Of a stretch of 64,000 bases of DNA, positions 45,170-57,368 are shown in pieces. The notes beneath the pieces are model-generated. The model was not told the origin of the DNA. It ran no database searches and was given only the letters and a program-made list of their open reading frames with translations. The stretch's first letter is position 1. Every line of letters begins with the position of its first letter. The position numbers and the translations under genes were made by a program. Source of the stretch: Beta vulgaris subsp. vulgaris (lineage: Eukaryota > Streptophyta > Magnoliopsida > Caryophyllales > Amaranthaceae); the NCBI RefSeq assembly GCF_026745355.1, contig NC_079207.1, positions 18,449,920-18,513,919 of the forward strand, in the 5' to 3' direction.

Positions 45170-46446
45170 GACCCTAAGTAAATCCGCCACTGCACCCGCC
45201 TCAAACTTAATAATTATGATGATTGAGCCGCAGAGATTCAGATGGCACTTGAGGCACGCCATAAATTCGGATTTCTTAATGGCACGATTACCAAGGCGCT
45301 TCCTCCTTACACGCATGACGATTGGGTCACTATTAATGCCATGCTCGTTTCTTGGATCACTAATACTATTGATCCTGAGGTAAAATCCACTTTCTAAATT
45401 TCGTGATGCTCATCGTTTATGGGAACACTTGCGTACTAGATTTGCTTTAGTCAACGACCCTCGTATTCATCAACTTAAATCTAAAATTGCTAAGTGTGAA
45501 CAAACCAAATCTATGCCTATTTCCACATACTATGTCAAATTAAATTGTTTATGGAAGGAATTATACAAGTATGAACCTTTAATCTCTTCGAAGTGTTGTT
45601 CTTCTTGTGATGCGGGATTTTGCCATAATCTCGTTGTGAATACACAAAAATTGCATGATTTTTTCATGGGCTTGCACTTCGATTATGCTCCTTTACATTC
45701 CTCTATTTTGTTCACCGACCCTATGCCTACTCTTGACTGAGCCTACCATCTTGTCAGTTGTCCCTGCCCGTTGAGGAACAACCCGCAACTGTTCTGGGGT
45801 TTGACGCGCAATCGACTGGTGTGGGCCGTGGCCGCACACCGCCTCCTACCTGCAGTCATTGTCACAAACAGGGACAGGAAACATCATCTTGTTGGACTCT
45901 CAATCCATGTTCACACTGTAAGAAATCGGCCCATGCCTCGGAAACCTGCTACAAAATTGTGGGGTATTCGGATTCATCGCGGTCTCCTGCCTCGGGGCGC
46001 GGTTCGGGTCGCGACGCCACCAGCTGTGGTCGTGGCAGTAGTGGCTCGGCTCGTGCAAATCATGCTAACACCTCCCGCGTCTGCCTCGTCCTCCTCTCCT
46101 CTGGTTTCTGCTTAACTATTTTCGGCTGAACAGTGGAAGGCCTTAGCTGGTCTTATCTGCAAAAATTTCTAATGATCAACTGAATATGGTATGTTTTGTC
46201 CAACTGATTGGATTATTGATACAAGGGATACTCATCATGTTACTAGTGAGAAGTCATGTTTGTTTGATGTTGAGGATGTTGTTGATTGTCCTGCTGGCCT
46301 TCCTAATGGATCTTCGATTACTGCTACTCATAAGGGTTATGTTCGTCTCTCAACACATCTTACTCTCACTAATGTTCTTTTTGTGCCTCAGTTCAGTTGT
46401 AACTTATTATCTGTATCTCAGTTATCTACTGATTTGCAATGTATTG
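45170..46446 (+). pseudogene. truncated copia retrotransposon (gag, zinc knuckle, start of protease/integrase)
   Basis: In shifting frames this encodes a copia gag. It begins near MALEARHKFGFLNG (about 45243), continues with WVTINAMLVSWITNT and WEHLRTRFALVNDPRIHQLK, then CCSSCDAGFCHN and a CX2CX4HX4C knuckle (CSHCKKSAHASETC, near 45910-45955). A protease-like WIIDTRDTHHVTS (near 46209) follows, with DTR in place of the catalytic DTG/DSG, then FVPQFSCNLLSVSQL. It stops abruptly at 46446 against the LTR of another copia element. Stops and frameshifts show it is dead. Confidence 0.85.
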
Positions 46447-47580
46447 TATGAAAGTTTGTGACTGATTGTTGAGAAAGGAATAAACGAATGAAGGCTTTGA
46501 AGAAGTGAAGAATCAAGATTGAATTCCAAGTTTATATTGAATTCCAAGTTTAGTTATTATATGCAAAATGTAATATGCTAGAACTAGATGATATATTATG
46601 TGCCAAGTATAGAAATATAAAATTCGGGTAATTATTATTTTCTTAGAGTTAAGGAAATAAATAATTATATTAATTTTATGTATCTATATTAAAAAGGAAA
46701 GAGAAATTCGAAATTCAAGTTTATCAAAGAAAATGATTTTGATAAAGTTTTAATAAAACCGATTTATGAAAGAATTTTTATTAAAAAGTATTTTTGATAA
46801 AAACCGAGTAAAACAGTTTGTTAAAAAAAATAAGATTTTCGAAAACTGTTTTGGGAAAAGAATTATGAGATAAAAGGAAAATCCATTGGTTATCAAAGAT
46901 ATAGATAAACATTGATTTAAGAAAAACTTATCTTTTTAGAATTAAAGATAAAGATGAAAAGGATAAAGTTTATTTTCTAAAAAGAAAAGGTTTTATCCCT
47001 TAATCTTAGGAGTAAAAGATAAATCTTTTCATAGGAAGGATTTTCAGTTAGTCCATAAGGTATATAAGGGTTTAATATTTAGTTTAAATCGGAGATTCTA
47101 AGAGCTGAAAATAGTTTCCTAAAGGCACATAGTATATTTGAGTAACTATTCAAAGTTTGTAATTGTCCTCTAATTTTCTTGAATAAGAAGCACTAGTTTG
47201 AGGATCTTTTCTTTCTGTAATTTAATTCATAATTATAGGGAGTCGCAACACTTAGAGTTAAGTGTTGGGGAGCACTTCCAGGGTTAGTAGTTGGGGAGTC
47301 TTATTGTATCGATCAAGAGGTAGATAGTTTAGGATTGAGACAAATAAAAGAGTTTGGTTCGTGTGGATACAGATCTCAGAGGTGAGATTGAACCACATTA
47401 TATCTTGTGTATGAGTGTTGATTTCATATAGTTTTAGTTTTCACAAACACTCAAATCAGTGATTTACGAGTTATTCGCACAGTGCCTGGCACAGTGCCAT
47501 AACCAAAGTTTTGCAAAAATCGATTAGATTTCGGCACTCAATTCAACCCCCCCTTCTTAAGTGTCACCTTGTGTTCCAAC
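46447..47580 (+). mobile_element. 5' LTR of Sirevirus-like copia element, lacking its first ~56 bp
   Basis: Collinear with the 3' LTR (55174-56320) with scattered substitutions and indels. It ends TTCCAACA at 47580, directly before the PBS. Compared with the 3' LTR it lacks the first 56 bp (equivalent of 55118-55173). Its left edge is fused to the dead copia coding sequence. Near the end it has two abutting copies of the palindromic word GCACAGTGCC (about 47478-47501). Confidence 0.88.
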
Positions 47581-47582
47581 AA

Positions 47583-47594
47583 GTGGTATCAGAG
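47583..47594 (+). other. primer binding site (initiator tRNA-Met type)
   Basis: TGGTATCAGAGT matches the usual plant copia PBS TGGTATCAGAGC except for the last base, and stands two bases after the LTR end. Confidence 0.85.
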
Positions 47595-47635
47595 TAGGCT
47601 ATTCTCGTAAGACTAATCTCTAGATAATATAAATC

Positions 47636-48515
47636 ATGAATATGCAAGATGACTCTCGAGATAGACACTCCAAGTGCCATACTTTCAATGGAAAGGATTA
47701 CGGATGGTGGAAGACAAGAATGAGGATCTACATTCAAGGTTCAGACTATGAGTGCTGGAGAATCATAAGAATATGACCTATTCTAATCTAAGTCAAAGAT
47801 GCTGAAGGAAAGATGGTCGACAAGGATCTCAGCATGTACTACTGCAAAGGAAATATGGGTCACACTGGAGTTGGCCCACGAAGGTACGAATGAGGTAAAA
47901 CAATCTAGAATAGATTTGCTTGTCCAACAATATGAATTGTTTACTATGAATAAGGACGAATCTATTAAAGAGATGTTCACTAGATTCACGCTAATAACTA
48001 ATGAATTGCGTTCTCTAGGCAAAACCTATTCCTCTGAAGATCTAGTAAGAAAAGTTTTAAGAAGTTTAACAAATCGATGGCTTCCTAAAATCACTGCTAT
48101 CCAAGAGGCTATAGATTTGACTAAATTCTCATTACAACAACTAATTGACTCATTAATGACTCATGAACTAGTTTTAGATTCCAAAACTAATGAACCAAAG
48201 AATAAAGGTTTAGCCTTGAAAACTGAATTAGAAATTGAAGATAGTGATAGTGATGATGACGTGGCGTTTCTCACTAGAAAGTTTCAGAATTTTCTAAAAA
48301 AGAACAGGAACAATAACTCTAGAAGAAGTGGAAACTACAAAGATAAGGGTACTACTTCTAACCTTAAGAAAAGTGCTACTAACTGTGGTTCTTTCAAGTG
48401 TGGAGAGTTCGACCACAGGATTAAAGAATTTCCCCTATGGGATGATGAAAAGCCCAAGGAGAAACGAGAACAGTCAAAGAAAGAATTCAAGAAAGCAATG
48501 ATTGCTGCAGTTTAG
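47636..48515 (+). pseudogene. gag of the Sirevirus-like element, N-terminal part
   Basis: Begins at an ATG at 47636 with a gag-type start (FNGKDYGWWKTRMRIYIQ), interrupted by TGA near 47774. It resumes as a UBN2-type gag domain (ELAHEGTNEVKQSRIDLLVQQYE and onward) to 48512. A zinc knuckle near 48395 reads FKCGEFDHRIKEF, so the last cysteine of CX2CX4HX4C is changed. The product would coat element RNA; here it is non-functional because of the stop. Confidence 0.85.
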
Positions 48516-48638
48516 GGAGATTCAGATTCTAATGAAGAACATAGCGTAGCACAGTGCCATGAGGCTAAACTATGTCTGAATGCTGTACAGACAACACTAA
48601 AAAAGGCACCGTGCCAGGATGACTCCCATCTATGCCTA

Positions 48639-49582
48639 ATGACTAAAAGTTCGAGCTCTCTAGAAGAAATCGAAGACAGTGAGGTAAGCCTACTATCCTT
48701 GAAACCCTCAATTCATCTTCTCTCGAAAAATCAACTTGTTACCTTGCTTGGAAACGTTATTGATGATTGTCAAGATATGAATGATAACTTCTCGATTATG
48801 AAAAAGGAAATAAATAACTTAACCAAGCAAAAGACTGGACTAGAACTTGAATATAAAGACTTGCTGAAAGAACATAAAATACTAATGAAAAAGACTGACG
48901 AACGAGAGAAAATAATTGAAGAAAAAGACACTGAGATAAATGCACTAAGATACAAAAAATATCTTGCTGATGAAATCGTAAATGGCACAGTGCCATCCAC
49001 TGTATTAGAAGCTGAAAAACCGTGTCTTAAAAAACAAATTGAATCATTAAATCATGAGTTAGCTGAACTTAAAAATTCAAGACAGAAATCAAAAATTATT
49101 CTACTAATGCTGCCCAGTGATGCTAAGATAAGTGAAGAACTTGATAAAGTTAAAAGAGACTTAGAAATTTCGAGAAAAAGATGCAGTGATTTAAATAACT
49201 CAATCGAATTTTTAGAATCACAACTGTCTATTGCTCGAAGGATGCATGAAAAGTGGACTAATGGACAAAATGCTCTAAATCACTTAACTAGCACAGCAAA
49301 CAATGTGAACAGAATTGGTTTAGGATATACAGGTCAGCAACACAGTGTACGACACAGTGCTAGAACCTTCGAAAAAGAAAATACGTGGATCTACCTGAAT
49401 ATTTAATTTGCAACTTTTGTAAAAATAATGGTCACTTAATTGATGGCTGCAAACGTAAGAAAAAGCGTATTGTAATGAATGTAAAATATGTTACTCAAAT
49501 ATGGGTTAGGAAAGATTTACTAGAAGCTCAACGAAAGAAAAAGGGACGCAAGCAAATTTGGGTTCCTAAAACTAACAAGTGA
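48639..49582 (+). pseudogene. gag C-terminal coiled coil and second zinc knuckle
   Basis: 48639-49406 encodes a long, strongly helical, Glu/Lys-rich segment (DKVKRDLEISRKRCSDLNNS-like heptads), typical of Sirevirus gag. An overlapping frame at 49385-49582 carries CNFCKNNGHLIDGC (near 49411), an intact CX2CX4HX4C knuckle. Stops at 48513 and 49404 and a frame change separate it from the first gag part. The palindromic word GCACAGTGCC or close variants occur at 48548, 48985 and 49339. Confidence 0.8.
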
Positions 49583-52500
49583 TTCTTCTGCAGGTAAACG
49601 TGAGAGGAAGAAGCCTATGGTACCTCGACACTGGTTGCTCAAGACACATGACTGGTGATAAATCTCAATTCCTCTCACTAGTAGCCCATAATGGAGGGTG
49701 TGTTACATTTGGCGACAACAAAAAGGGAGAAATAATTGGAATAAGAAATGTCGATAAATCCCTAGCACACTCCATCAAGAATGTAATGCTAGTAAATGGT
49801 TTAAAATACAATTTGTTAAGTATTTCTTAATTGTGTGATCGAGGTAATATTGTTGAGTTTCAAGCAAATATCTGCAAAATCATTAACAAGGACACTCAGG
49901 AATTAATATTGAAAGGTAAGAGGTTAAATAAGGTTTACATAACTTGTCTAAACATCTTACTTAACGATAAAATTTCATGCATGAGTGCACTAGAAGATAA
50001 CCCTTTACTTTGGCATAAAAGACTTGGACATGTTAGCGCTAAATTGCTTAAGAAATTGAGAAAAATGGATTTAGTTGATGGCTTACCATCTATAAACTTT
50101 GATTGGGAAGCAATTTGTAATGCTTGTGCTAGATGCAAACATGTTCGATCCTCTTTTAAGTCCAAAACATTTGTTAGCACCTCTAAACCCTTGGAATTAA
50201 TTCATATGGATCTCTTTGGTCCAATGCTTATAAGGAGTAGAGGTGGTAGCAAATATGTATTGGTTCTTGTTGATGATTTTTCTAGATTTGTATGAAATTT
50301 ATTTCTTGGTGGAAAAGATGAAACGTTTGATGTATTTCTAGTCCACATTCGAAAAGTTCTAAATCAAATGAATTTCAAACTGTTATCTATCCGAACTGAT
50401 CATCGCACTGAGTTTGAAAATAAAGATTTCGAGAATTTTGCAATGACAACGGAATTGATCATAACTTCTCTGCTCCAAGGATTCCACAAGATAATGGAGT
50501 TGTAGAAAGGATGAATCGTACTTTTGAAAATATGTCTCAAACCATGCTATTATATAGTGGCTTGCCTAGAATTTTTTGGGCCGAGGCAGTGAGTACTGCA
50601 TCTATGCTACATATATAATAGAACTAAAGTATGATCCATCTTGAATAAAACTTCATATGAACTTGTTAAAGGTAGAAAATCAAATATATCTCACTTAAGA
50701 TGTTTTGGATGTACTTGTTATGTTCACAACAATGGCAAAGATAATTTGGGTAAGTTTGATCCAAGGAGTGATGAAGCAGTGTTTATAGGATACTCTCCTC
50801 ATATCAAAGCATATAAAGTGTATAATAAAAGAACAATACATATGGAGGAGAGTGTTCATGTCATATTTGATGAAACTGATAAAAATTCTCAATAAGTGCA
50901 GGTAGATGATGGTGAAGACTTCTCTATTGGACTATATAGAGAATCATTATACGCATTAGAAGATCGAAATGCTGAAAAACAAACTAAACAACTTCTGGAG
51001 CACAAAGCATGGCGCTGTCCGAGGAACAAAACAACAATTTTGACGAGCAGGGTCAAAATAGAGAAGAAGTAATTGAAATTGCCGAAGATAAACCCTTATA
51101 AGAACCTATAGAAGATGAAGGCAATCCAATAATTGAAAATGTTAGTACCCGCGCAGAGCAACGCATCCTTCACTCCGAAGAGGTGGAAACATCAAAGCTA
51201 ACATCCTAATGACCTAATACTCACGGACGTTGCAAAGGGAGTACAAACTCGCTCATCTCTTCCTAAATTTTGTGCATTTAATGCTTTATATCTGAAATTA
51301 AATCTACAAATTATAAAATTGCATTAACTGACCCTGATTGGATCTTTGCCATGCAAGATAAACTAAATCAGTTTAAGAGAAACAAAGTTTGGCACTTAGA
51401 ACATCGTCCCATTACTCAATCCGTTATTGGAACAAAATGGGTTTTTCGAAACAAATTGGATGATAGTGGGATGATTGTTCGAAATAAAGCCAGACTTGTG
51501 TGTCAAGGATTCAACCAACAAGAGTGAATTGACTATGATGAAACATTTGCTCCTATGGCCCGTTTAGAAGCTATTAGAATTTTGATAACCTTTCCTGCCT
51601 TAAAAAATATTAAGTTATTTCAGATGGATGTCAAAACTGCCTTGTTAAATGGCTACTTGATGGAAACGTTGTATGTTGAACAACCTCCTGGCTTCATTGA
51701 TCCAAATTTTCCTAACTATGTTTTCAAACTTGATAAAGCACTATATGTTTAAAGCAAGCTCCTAGAGCTTGATATGAACGCTTATCTATACTTTTATTGG
51801 AAAATGGATTTAAACGAGGTTCAGTAGATAGAACATTGTTTCTGAAAAGTAAGGAGAAAGAATTGTTGGTTGTCCAAATTTATGTGGATGATATTATCTT
51901 TGGGGCTACCACAAAATTATTATGTCATTTTTTTGCTGAACTAATGAAAAATGAGTTTGAAATGTCTATGATGGGAGAATTAAGTTTCTTCCTAGCAGGT
52001 CTACAAATCAAACAACTTGAGAGTGGAATAATGATACATCAACAGAAATATGTGAAGGAGCTATTGAAAAAGTATGGTATGGAGGACTCAAAAACTTATC
52101 CCACACCTATACCTACTGCAATCAAGTTAGATTCAGATAAAAATGGTAAGAAAGTAGATGAAACAATCTACAGAGTTATGATCGGGTCTCTTCTCTACTT
52201 AACTTCCAGTCGGCCAGATATTCTGCATAATGTATGCCTCTGTGCCAGATTTCAGTCCTGTCCAAAAGAATCACACTTCAAAGCTGTCAAACGAATACTT
52301 AAATACTTAAGGAGCACTAATAACTTGTATCTATGGTATCCTAAAGGAGGAACTTTTGACTTGATTGGTTTTTCTGATGCAGATTATGTAGGATTTCTGG
52401 TAGATAGCAAGAGTGCTTCTGGAACACCCATTTTTTAGGTCCTTGCTTAATCTCATGGGCCTCCAAGAAGCAAAAATATGTGGCTCTCTCCACTGCAGAG

Positions 52501-52827
52501 ACTGAATATGTTGCAGCCGCTTCATGCTGTGCACATGTATTGTGGGTAAGACAACAACTTCGAGATTTCGGAGTTTTGATTGATAATGTGCCTATTATGT
52601 GTGATAATACAAGTGCGATTAACATCTCAAAGAATCATGTTCAACATTCACGCACTAAGCATAGAGAAATAAGATATCATTTTTTACATGATCATGTCGA
52701 AAAAGGAAACATAGCCCTTGAATTTATTTGTACTGAGGATCAAATAGCTGATATTTTCACCAAATCACTTGCTCGTGAACGATTTGAAAAACTTAGAGTA
52801 GCATTGGGATTAATTTCTGGTACCTAG
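49579..52827 (+). pseudogene. pol of the Sirevirus-like element (protease, integrase, reverse transcriptase, RNase H), inactivated
   Basis: Order of domains is the copia order. Protease has YLDTGCSRHMTGD near 49620. The integrase zinc domain has HKRLGHVS and CNACARCKH (about 50013-50140) and its core starts HMDLFGP near 50204, continuing to VVERMNRTFE near 50500. Reverse transcriptase has KWVFRNKLD near 51438, FAPMARLEAIR near 51548 and the catalytic YVDDI near 51880. RNase H has STAETEYVAA near 52485 and ends near 52827 after DIFTKSLARERFE. At least six in-frame stops or frameshifts break it, including TGA where Trp is expected. All domains are represented, so this was a full-length insertion that decayed. 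Confidence 0.9.
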
Positions 52828-53312
52828 TTGAATCATATGTTTCATTGACCTATTTTCATATGTTCAGATGAGTTCAAAAGATTATACCTAAACTAAGTCA
52901 GAAATTATTTTCCTCATAAGCCAAGACTCCTAAAAAGGCTATGGATGCTAACCTGATAATGTACATCTAAGTTGCTTCATGAAATTCAATAAAAATTATA
53001 TATGTGTCACACTTGTTTTATTAAAAATCACAGTGATGTTGCTTTGCACAAAAGACAAAAAAAAAAATTTCAAAAATCTTTTTAATTTTTCTCTAAACTA
53101 TGTGCAAGGCATGTGGGCATTATTAGTACAAAGCCCACCTAAAGCCCCCCCCTCCAACACTTCTACCCACGCCCAGCCCAAACACAAACCCAACCCACCT
53201 ATAACCCGCGCCTCATTCCTCCCCCTTACCCAAACCCATCTAACCAAATTCATTTCAAACTCTCTCTCCTTCACCTTCTTCCTCCACTTTCCTCTCACAC
53301 CAAACCCTAATC

Positions 53313-54690
53313 ATGGTAAAACGAAAAACCACTCGTCGACCACCCCCGAAATCTGCCACCCCTAAACCTGCTACTCCTTCCGTTTCTTCCTCTACCACCA
53401 CGCCAACCCCGACTCCACCACCATCTCCTCCACCCGAACCTACTCCTCCTCCACCCTCTAGTTCCAAACCCACCGACAAAAACCACCGTTCAAAAGCCTC
53501 CTTCCAAAAAAACCTTTAGTCAAGAAACCCCCTACTCGAAAAATTTCGGTTTCTCCTCCATCAACTTCGAATCCTCTCTCATCTCATACTCCCCCGCCGT
53601 CGAATTCCGCTGCTGCGCCCACTGGCTCACCGACAACTCGTAAAAGGCGTGATTCCGGCTCTACTGGTAAGACTAAATCCACTCCTACTACTTCTAAAAG
53701 TCTGCGAGTTTCCGCTTCTTCAAATCGTGTAACAATTCTCTCTGGTCGCATTTTTCCGGATTCTTGTTATTAAGTTCCGCATTTCAATTTATTTCGGACT
53801 CTCTTCATACTCAGGGGTGGGTAAATTTGATAAATTTAAATGATGCCATTTATGAAGAAGAGGTTAGGCAATTTTATACTTCTTTGGAAATTCTGAGGAT
53901 TTGACTCTTATGACCACTATGAATGAAATTGAAATGACTATTTATGTGGAGGATTTAGCCCAATTACTAGGTGTACCTTATGCTGGGTTTCGGGATTACA
54001 CCTCCCAAAATTGGCCGTTTGTCAATGGCGTGGATAACGCTACAATTTTCCGAACACTTTCTGACCAACCTTTGCCTCATGCACAAATCTTCCCTGCTTC
54101 TTTCCTTTCGGCCAAGAACAAGCTTAGTAACTAAAACCATTATTCCTAGAATTGAAAATCGAGGAGATTGTTTAATAATGGAACATGTTGTGATGTGGCT
54201 ATTAACCCAGGGCCACCCTATTAGCTTACCTCATCTCATGCTTCAATATATGAAGAATCTGCCACCCTCTCCCCATTACTACCTCTATGGCTTGTGGCTC
54301 ACTAGAATATTTAGGGATTATGATGTTTTGACTCCTTCTTCAAAGGGAGTGAGCTGCCGAGATATTATGGGGGATGGCATGCTTAGTAGAATGGAGTTGT
54401 GTGTTTTGGGAGGTGAATTGTTCAAGAAAGATTTCTTGGGTTTTCAACCAAAGGAGGCTTGCGATGGATGTTTGAAGATGCAAGATGAGGTTGCTCAGGT
54501 TAATAAGCAACTTTAGCAGTTGTTGGCACGTAAGAGGACACATGATAGGCTCGTGGCTCAACAACATCGTCAGATTATGTCTGCTCTCTCCGTCCTTCTC
54601 AAACCCTCAGCTTGTTGACCCCGATTGTACCATTGTAATTCTTGCTAGCCTTGTATTTTTTTTTTTTTGGAACTAGTCGGTTTTCTAACT
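53313..54690 (+). pseudogene. extra ORF after pol (Sirevirus envelope-like/unknown ORF), broken
   Basis: A Pro/Ser/Thr-rich N-terminal region (53313-53519, with TPTPTPPPSPPPEPTPPPPS) is followed after stops by a globular part in two frames (about 53800-54520). It contains MTIYVEDLAQLLGVPYAGF and LPHLMLQYMKNLPPSPHYYL. A short helical end lies near 54470-54600. Position between pol and the 3' LTR matches the extra ORF of SIRE/Maximus-type copia elements, often called envelope-like; its function is not known. No convincing membrane segment survives. Confidence 0.7.
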
Positions 54691-54859
54691 GTTTTTGTGA
54701 CACTTTACGGATGCTTTTGGATATTATGATGATTGTGAATTGGTATTGATTATAGCACCAACATCCCTAGCTGGATTGGTTGAGAAATTGCTAATATTTT
54801 GGATGTTTCTAACTATGTGCATGTTTTTTTTTTTTTATCTTTTTGCTATTTTTGAAGAT

Positions 54860-55117
54860 GTAAAAAGGGGGAATATGAACTACATATAATATTCTACTTG
54901 TGCATTAAGATACCTAAATGTTATGGTAAGTGGATTGAATATAATATATGAGTTTGTGGTGGTATTGAAAATTAATGCTGTTAATCTAAAGTATGAATGA
55001 CTGATAGGGGGAAATAATAGATGCATATGTTAAGGAGGAATGCATATTTTGAGGGAGAAAAAGTGATTACTTAATAATATTGTACTGATTGTTTGTCATC
55101 ATCAAAAAACGGGAATT
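54860..55117 (+). other. polypurine tract region with several purine runs before the 3' LTR
   Basis: The run AAAAAACGGGAA ends just before the LTR start at 55118 and is the likely PPT. Additional purine runs (AAAAAGGGGGAA near 54864, AGGGGGAAA near 55005, AAGGAGGAA near 55032, GAGGGAGAAAAAG near 55051) lie upstream. Multiplied PPTs are a described feature of Sireviruses. Confidence 0.65.
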
Positions 55118-56320
55118 TGTTGTGCATGTGCATGTTAAGTTTTGATGATGAAAAATAATATAATATGTTATAATATGAAAGTTTGTGACAGATGGTTGAG
55201 AAAGGAATAAGTGAATGAAGGCTTCAAATAAATGAATGAAGGCTTGGAAGAACTGAAGAATCAAGATTGAATTCCAAGTTTATATTAAATTCCAAGTTTA
55301 GTTACTATATGCAAAATGTAATATGCTAGAACTAGGTGAATAATATTATGTGCCAAGTATAGAAATATAGAATTAGGATAATTATTAATTATGTTAATTT
55401 TATGTATCTATATTAAAAAGGAAAGAGAAATTCGAAATTCAAGTTTATCAAAGAAAATGATTTTGATAAAGTTTTAAGAAAATCGACTTATGAAAGAATT
55501 TTTATTAAAAAACGTATTTTTGATAAAAATTGAGTAAAACAGTTTGTTAAAAAATAAGATTTTTGAAAACTGCTTTGGAAAAGAATTATGAGATAAAAAG
55601 AAAATCCTTTGGTTATCAAAGATATAGATAAACATTGATTTAAGGAAAACTATCTTTTTTTAGAATTAAAGATAAAGATGAAAAGGAGAAAGTTTATTTT
55701 CTAAAAAGAAAAGGTTTTATCCCTTAATCTTAGGAGTAAAAGATAAATCTCTTCATAAGAAGGATTTTCAGTTAGTCCATAAGGTATATAAGGGTTTAAT
55801 ATTTAGTTTAAATCGAAGATTCTAAGAGCTGAAAACAGTTTCCTAAGGCACAGAGTATAGCACTGTTCTAGTCAGTTTAAGTAACTATTCAAAGTTTGTA
55901 ATTGTCCTCTAATTTGCTTGAATAAGAATCAGTCGTTTGAGGATCTTTTCTTTCTGTAATTTCATAATTATAGGGAGTCGCAACACTTAGAGTTAAGTGT
56001 TGGGGAGCACTACTAGGGTTAGTAGTGGGGGGAGTCTTGTTGTATCGATTAAGAGGTTGGTAGTTTAGGATTCAGAGAAATAAAAGAGTTTGGTTCGTGT
56101 GGACGTAGATCTCAGAGGTGAGATAGAATCACGTTATATCTTGTGTTTGAGTGTTGATTTCATATAGTTTTAGTTTTAGTTTTCGCAAAAACTAAAATCA
56201 CAGATGAACGATTCGCACAGTGCCTGGCACAGTGCCATAACCAAAGTTTTGCGAAAATCGATTAGATTTCGTCACTCAATTCAACCCCCCTCTTCTTGAG
56301 TGTCACCTTGTGTTCCAACA
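55118..56320 (+). mobile_element. 3' LTR of Sirevirus-like copia element, 1203 bp
   Basis: Starts TGTTGTGC and ends TCCAACA, giving the inverted terminal TGTTG/CAACA. It contains a C-rich end (TTCAACCCCCC near 56279) and the doubled GCACAGTGCC word near 56217-56238. Differences from the 5' LTR include a roughly 20-bp local duplication near 55215-55250 and an extra segment near 55853-55875. The divergence points to an old insertion. Confidence 0.9.
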
Positions 56321-56640
56321 TGTAATCTAGCCTCAGAAGCTCGGTAATCACTAATTCCATGTTAATATTCAGATTATATAAAATGGGCCTTGGTAACCCA
56401 ATAAGGAGGAGGAGAGTTTAGCCCACTTAAAGCTAAATGAGGTACCATCCTAAAACCAATTGGTGATAAGAGGAGTAACTCCCAAGCTTATAAAGTGGTT
56501 TAATCTCTCCTCTTTCTCCAATGTGGGCATCAATGTGATTCTACACCGTGGGGTATATGGGGAATCAACGCACACATCTTTCGGCAACAACAGACTAACT
56601 TGGTGGACGTCCGTCACCGTCACTGAGACATGGAAGCAAT
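56321..56640. other. retroelement-like segment, class uncertain
   Basis: CCATGTTAATATTCAG near 56358 and the following AAATGGGCCTTGG..CCCAATAAGGAGG resemble sequence often found beside the reverse complement of a tRNA-Met PBS in plant LTR retroelements. That would put a worn LTR on the minus strand. No exact ends were found. Confidence 0.25.
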
Positions 56641-57150
56641 GACTCGGCATACAATCTTCAATCGACAACTAGAACTGGTGCAACAATGTTGCACGCAGCA
56701 ACAACCTTCTCCCCCAGGCTTTCTAGCACCCACCATTGGTCAATACTTCCACGAACGGCCACATACCTTGAATACTTTATCCAAAAGGACGGGTTGTGGG
56801 ACAAAAACTCGTGTTCCGGGAGCGCAGTTGGGTGGTTTTACAACCTACTCCGATTCAAGGACGGGGCCAAGCTAGGGTTTTCCATGCCATCTCTACTCTT
56901 CTCGCTGAAGCAAAAGCTTGTCTTCATGCTCTGCAATGGGCGGAACATCACTACAGTCTAAAGCTGCATAGTGATAAACATAGACTCATAATTACTAGTG
57001 TGCTACCTAAGGTCTATCCGTAACCAATGTATCAACTCTCAATGCACCATCCGGGACAGTAACAACATTGCTAAATCTTTTCATTGGTGTACTATTACTA
57101 AGTTTACTAGGGAACAAGTCGAGTAGGCACACAATTCTCTCTACCTTTTT
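56641..57150 (+). pseudogene. LINE RNase H remnant
   Basis: In changing frames 56800-57150 gives an RNase H-like LLAEAKACLHALQWAEHHYS, followed by HSDKH. Later come SNNIAKSFHWCTITKFTREQ and a terminal HNSL, as at the ends of plant L1 ORF2. It is not collinear with the two other LINE copies' remains at the nucleotide level as far as I can see, so it is a separate insertion. Confidence 0.6.
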
Positions 57151-57368
57151 TCATAGAAGTAAAATACCATTGCTTAAAAAGATGTAACATATTGACTTTG
57201 GGCACTATGCATCCAATACACTTTGACCATAAGTGTTATATATACATAAGAAAAAATTATAGTCATGTAGGATCGTGTTTGATTTGTCACAGTATACACT
57301 TTCCATATATATATATATTCATTTTATAATTTTTACTTTTATATAATTAGGGATATTATCGGTCAAAG

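Noticed and set aside
53098..53479. Minus-strand Gly/Val-rich frames
   Set aside because: Antisense to the Pro/Ser/Thr-rich head of the retroelement ORF; low-complexity shadows.
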